64,000 nt of DNA from NCBI GenBank assembly GCA_022579005.1, contig MU401618.1, positions 23,757 to 87,756 on the forward strand. The letters are read 5' to 3'. The notes beneath the pieces were generated by a model that had not been told where the DNA came from, did not search any database, and was given only the letters and a program-made list of their open reading frames with translations. Shown here piece after piece: positions 60,275 through 64,000 of the stretch; position 1 is the first letter of the stretch; every line of letters begins with the position of its first letter. The stretch comes from Poronia punctata (taxonomy: Eukaryota > Ascomycota > Sordariomycetes > Xylariales > Xylariaceae). Position numbers and translations under genes: made by a program.

Positions 60275-60502
60275 ATTATAGGCTAAAAGCCTAGGGTTGT
60301 TATATTAGCACGTTAGCTATTACCTTAGCTTATAAGCATTGCTTAGCAATGCTTAGCTTAAAATAAGGTAGTTAAATAGCTATATAGGCATACAAGCAGT
60401 GCGTGCACAACTTATTATATTTTCTTTCCTTTTTTATTAGCTAGAAAATAAACTTTATTTAAACTATACTAACAAGTGCACTGTTGCTATTAACCTATTA
60501 TA
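60275..60502 (+). repeat. 3' LTR
   Basis: Direct copy of 53595-53823 with mostly transition differences. Its first dinucleotide is TA where the 5' LTR has TG, as expected of RIP. The 21-nt hairpin is preserved at 60334-60354, while the GCGCAC arm of the third hairpin is mutated to GCATAC. Confidence 0.9.
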
Positions 60503-60507
60503 AAACT
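60503..60507. repeat. Target-site duplication, right copy (AAACT)
   Basis: AAACT directly after the 3' LTR, matching 53590-53594. Confidence 0.75.
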
Positions 60508-63500
60508 ATTTAAAAACTTTTTTTTATAAGCTACTTATAGTTAATATATAAACTTTATAAATATATAAAATAATATTTAAAAAATTATAAGTTAAAATGC
60601 TAAAAATTTAAATATATATAAAAATAAAAGCTTAAAGCTTAAATAATAAAAAAGTTATTAAATATACAATTTAATACGCTAAAATAGTAATATATATAAA
60701 AAGCAAATATAATAGCAACATTACTAGTGCTAGCATATATAGTAGTAATACTAAGCTATTTAGCTTTATAAAAGCTATTATTTTTAATTTAAAATATAAT
60801 AAATAAGCTATTTACTATATTAAAAAAAAAATAAACTAAAAAAAAGCAGCTTTATAGCTTAAACTTACTAAAACTATAATTAGTAATAAAAGTAAATAAA
60901 TAAATATTTTTTAAAAAATAGCTAGAAAAAGTTTAATAATAATAGCTAATATTTATAAAAAAGTAACTTTAAATATAATAACTAAATTAATAACTATACT
61001 AATAATTATATTAAAAAAAATAAAAATATTATAATTAAAAAAAGCTATTTTATAAAAAGCTTTATTAGTTTATAAAAAAACGTTAGCTTAAAAAAAGCAG
61101 CAAAATAAACTAAGCTTACTTTATAAAAAATAATAAAAAAGATTATAATAGCGCTGCTAATTAATTACTAGCTAAACGTTTTAAAAGTAATAACTTTAAA
61201 AATAATTATAGCAAAATTATTAAATTGTTTAAAAATAATAAATAAAATAGCTTTATTATATTAGTTTAAGCTAATAAAAGCTTAAGTAAACTAAAGCTTA
61301 AAAAAATAAGCTATATAATAGCTATTTAAATTATTATAACTTATTTAATATAAAGCTTGCTAATAAAATTAAATTTATAATATTTTTTAATTATAGCTAT
61401 ATTAGTTATTATATTTTTAAAAGCATAGCATAGCAACTTTAGCTATATTTTAATAAATATAATATAATAATAAAAAAAGTTAACAATATTAAGCTTTATA
61501 TTAATTAAAATTATAAAGTTATAGCTAAATAAGTTATAAGCAATAAAAAAGCTTTATTAAAATAGTTAGTAATTATAAGCATAGTTTTTAATAATACTTT
61601 TTTAAAAAATCTTATAATTTTAAAGTGCTTATTTTATAAATAAAGTAGCTTATTTTTTTAAAAAAAACAAAGCAAAATAGTTACTTTTATAAATATTAAA
61701 AGCGTACTAAAACTATGCCTTATTATACATTTAATAGCTTTAAGTACAAAATTTGCTTATATAGCTATAATAAGTATATAATTAAAAACTATAATATTAA
61801 AAAGTAAAAAAAAACCTAAACTATAAGTAAAATAGTATAAAAAAACACTAAAAATAGCTTAAGTATTAGGTTATTTAAAGCATTATATTATATATTTCTT
61901 TAGCTTATTTAACTTTAAATAACGCTATACTAATATAATTATAAAAACTAAACACTAAATTAATATAAGCAACTATAAACTTATTAAGCTTTTAGTATAA
62001 AAATATAGCTTAATATAAAAGTAAGCAATTATTAAGTTTTTAAAAGTATATAATAGTAAATATATTTAAAAAAGCAAAAGCTTATAAAGCTTACTAGTAT
62101 TACTTACGCTAAAAAAAGCACTAAAGTTAATTATTTTAAAAAAAGCAAATAAAAATAACTTAAAAGTAATATAGCAAATATATTATAACTATTATAAGCT
62201 AAATAAAAAAATAAAAAAGCACATATACTTTTTGCTTAATATATAAAATAAAGTATAATACGCTGCTAGCTATAAATAGTATATATTTATTAACTTAAAA
62301 AATAGCTTTTAGCATATAATTATATATAAAAAAAATTATAAAAAAATAGCGTTTATAATATTAAATAAAATTTATAAGTAGTTAATAATGCTATTTAAAC
62401 TTTATAACGTACTAGCAACGTTTTAAGCATTAATTTAAAAAATAATAAAAAAATTTTATAAGTAGTTTGCTAGCTTATTTAATAATATTTATATTTAAAA
62501 AAATACTATAAAAAAGTTTATAAGCGTTATTATAAAGTATTTACTAAACTTATAATATATAATATAATAATTAACTTTAAAAAATGCTTTATATTTGTTA
62601 AAAAAGCATTTTTTTTAAATTTATAATTTTAAAAAATAAAATTAAAGCAAACTTAGTAAAAGTATTTACTATATTAAAACAATTAATGTTAAAAATAATA
62701 ATAAAAATTAAAGCGTTTATAAATATTATAAAATATTTTAAATACTTTATAAAAAGTTTTTTATTATATATAGCACTACTAATAGTACTTTTTAAAAGCT
62801 TAAAAAACGCTTTAATAATATTAACTAATAAAGCAAAAATAGCATAGCAAGAAATTTGCATAGCTATTATTACTATACTTATAGTAAAAACCTTTAATTA
62901 ATAATTATTATTAATAATAAATATAAATTTAAGCTAAGTATATATTAAAGCGTATTTATTATAGCTATACTTATTAAGTAAAAAAACTATGCTATACTTA
63001 ATAGCGTACTTTTTAAAAAAGCTTATAAATATATAGTTATAATATTTTATATAAAAAAAAAGTTATTAGCAATATTACTAAGTTTATAATATTAGTACTA
63101 TTAAGTTAAAAGTAGTAAAGTTACTGTTTATAGTAATTATTAGTTATTAAGTATAATATATAGCAAAGCTAAGCAACTTGCTTATATTATAAAATTTATT
63201 AACTTTATTAAGCATTATAGCATTTAAATTATATATAAACCTAGCAAAGCTAATTTAATTACTAACTAGTTTTTAAAACTAATAAAAAATATAATAATAA
63301 ATAATAAGCTAAAAATAGTATGCTTATTTAAATATTTTAACTAAATTAATTTATAAGCTATTTTTAAGCACTTATACTTTTATAAAGCTTTTTTTGTAAA
63401 CTTTAATATTAAATAAGTTTAAAAACACTTTTAAATTTATAAAAACACATTATACTAGCTAAAAACTTATAAACAAGTACTAAGCAACTTTTTATACGTA

Positions 63501-64000
63501 GCTAAAATATTATACTAAGTAATAATTTTATTATAAATATTAAAAGCAAAAAATTTAATATATAAAAGTTAAAAATTATATAAAAACTTTAGCTATACTA
63601 TAGTTAAAATAGTTAAACATAAAATAAATAAAGTTTATTAGTATTTAAAAATAATTTTAATTATATAGCAAGTTATTATAAAATATATTAAATATTAGCT
63701 AATAAAGCTACTTTTAATATAATTACTTAATTTTAAGCTAATTATATTATTTAAATTATTAATATAATAAAGTATAAACTATATAAGTTTTAATAAAGTA
63801 TAAATACTAGTATATATTAAATATGCTATATTATAAATAAAAGCTAAAAAAGTGCTAAATATATTTTTTAAAGCTATAAAGCTATTAGTAAATTAAATTA
63901 GCTAGATTTTTAGCTATTTATATAAATAAATATATAATAATAAACTTAAATTTATAAGCTTTAAAGCTATTATATAGTACTTTTTAAATAGCTTTATAAT
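60508..64000 (+). mobile_element. Second Ty3/gypsy element, RIP-mutated, partial
   Basis: Right of the inserted element another plus-strand gypsy RT remnant is recognisable: LFNNIYI at 62475-62495 for the catalytic box, FFKFIILKNKIKANLVKVF-like block from ~62608, IKAFINIIKYFKYFIKSF from ~62705 to ~62765, then KNALIILT where the RT-RNase H connection lies. It is different in sequence from the inner element. Its LTRs are not identified and it runs beyond the window. Upstream AT-rich DNA (60508-62300) would be its gag/protease side. Confidence 0.65.

Larger units (their letters stand above)
53595..60502 (+). mobile_element. RIP-mutated Ty3/gypsy LTR retrotransposon, structurally complete
   Basis: 6908 bp bounded by ~228-bp direct LTRs (53595-53823 and 60275-60502) and a 5-bp AAACT target duplication (53590-53594, 60503-60507). 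Internal order on the plus strand is that of Ty3/gypsy: probable gag region, protease-type segment (reading YNLVLGKL near 55355-55380), reverse transcriptase (~55860-56560), RNase H (~56570-57000), integrase (~57450-58500), then a possible chromodomain (~58570-58720). All coding regions are interrupted by many TAA/TAG codons. The 5' end reads TG and the 3' end TA, consistent with an original CA mutated by RIP. The element cannot encode functional proteins. Confidence 0.88.
51986..64000. repeat. AT-rich, RIP-type transposon block
   Basis: From about 51986 to the window end, base composition switches to an overwhelming excess of A and T, rich in TA and poor in CA/TG and CG. Stops occur in all frames and no intact gene is visible. 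This is the classic result of repeat-induced point mutation (C:G to T:A, mainly at CpA). Only the LTR segments retain notable G+C. It contains the two Ty3/gypsy elements listed below. Confidence 0.92.

Noticed and set aside
62598..62861. 87-codon minus-strand ATG frame in the AT-rich block
   Set aside because: It is antisense to the recognisable RT remnant of the outer gypsy element and consists of AT-driven Ile/Lys/Phe/Asn codons.
51986..64000. Mitochondrial DNA or a centromere as the source of the AT-rich block
   Set aside because: Retrotransposon RT remnants, LTRs and TA-rich/CA-poor texture fit RIP-mutated repeats; no mitochondrial genes are seen. A centromeric location cannot be judged from this window.
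1..64000. CRISPR array, toxin-antitoxin, phage or biosynthetic cluster
   Set aside because: No regularly spaced repeats, no such gene families; this is fungal nuclear DNA with housekeeping genes.

Overview
This window is nuclear DNA of a filamentous ascomycete (Pezizomycotina, most likely a Sordariomycete). The evidence is short 50-100 nt introns with GTAAGT-type donors and CTAAC/CTGAC branch sites, HapC, HAM-8, Zn2Cys6 and fungal bZIP regulators, a Gde1-type phosphodiesterase, and a large block of DNA with the base composition left by repeat-induced point mutation (RIP). I do not assign a genus.

Layout. Positions 1-51985 are a normal gene-bearing region with balanced base composition. In order it holds: a 5'-truncated Cdc25 phosphatase (+); the proteasome alpha-7 subunit PRE10 (-), whose second intron contains an assembly gap and a false duplication; a chromodomain/AT-hook protein (+); an RRM-like protein (-); a Zn2Cys6 transcription factor (-); a HAM-8-like four-pass membrane protein (+) with a suspicious in-frame TAG; a 76-aa membrane protein (+); UMP kinase URA6 (+); eIF3m (-); a proline-rich coiled-coil protein (+); a protein with two tandem C-x2-C-x12-H-x5-C fingers (-); a Gde1-type SPX-ankyrin-GDPD enzyme (-) that needs a 4-nt microexon; a broken ankyrin-repeat gene (+); a bZIP factor (-); the Pol I factor RRN3 (-); and the CCAAT-binding subunit HapC (-). 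Intergenic gaps are often 1-3.4 kb. They contain no convincing RNA genes but are rich in an 8-bp word (TACTCGTA/TACGAGTA) and in TACCTA/TAGGTA words.

Positions ~51986-64000 are an extremely AT-rich, stop-filled block. A complete 6908-bp Ty3/gypsy element lies at 53595-60502, with two ~228-bp LTRs, a 5-bp AAACT target duplication, and decayed protease, RT, integrase and possible chromodomain segments. It sits inside equally AT-rich DNA. The downstream flank holds the RT of a second, separate Ty3/gypsy element that runs off the window. In both RTs the catalytic YxDD aspartates read as Asn, as G:C-to-A:T mutation would produce.

The genes are mostly independent housekeeping functions (cell cycle, proteasome, translation, rRNA transcription, nucleotide kinase) mixed with fungal regulators. 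I see no secondary-metabolite cluster, CRISPR array, defence island or tRNA/rRNA gene. Exon models were derived by hand from reading frame, splice consensus and family conservation.
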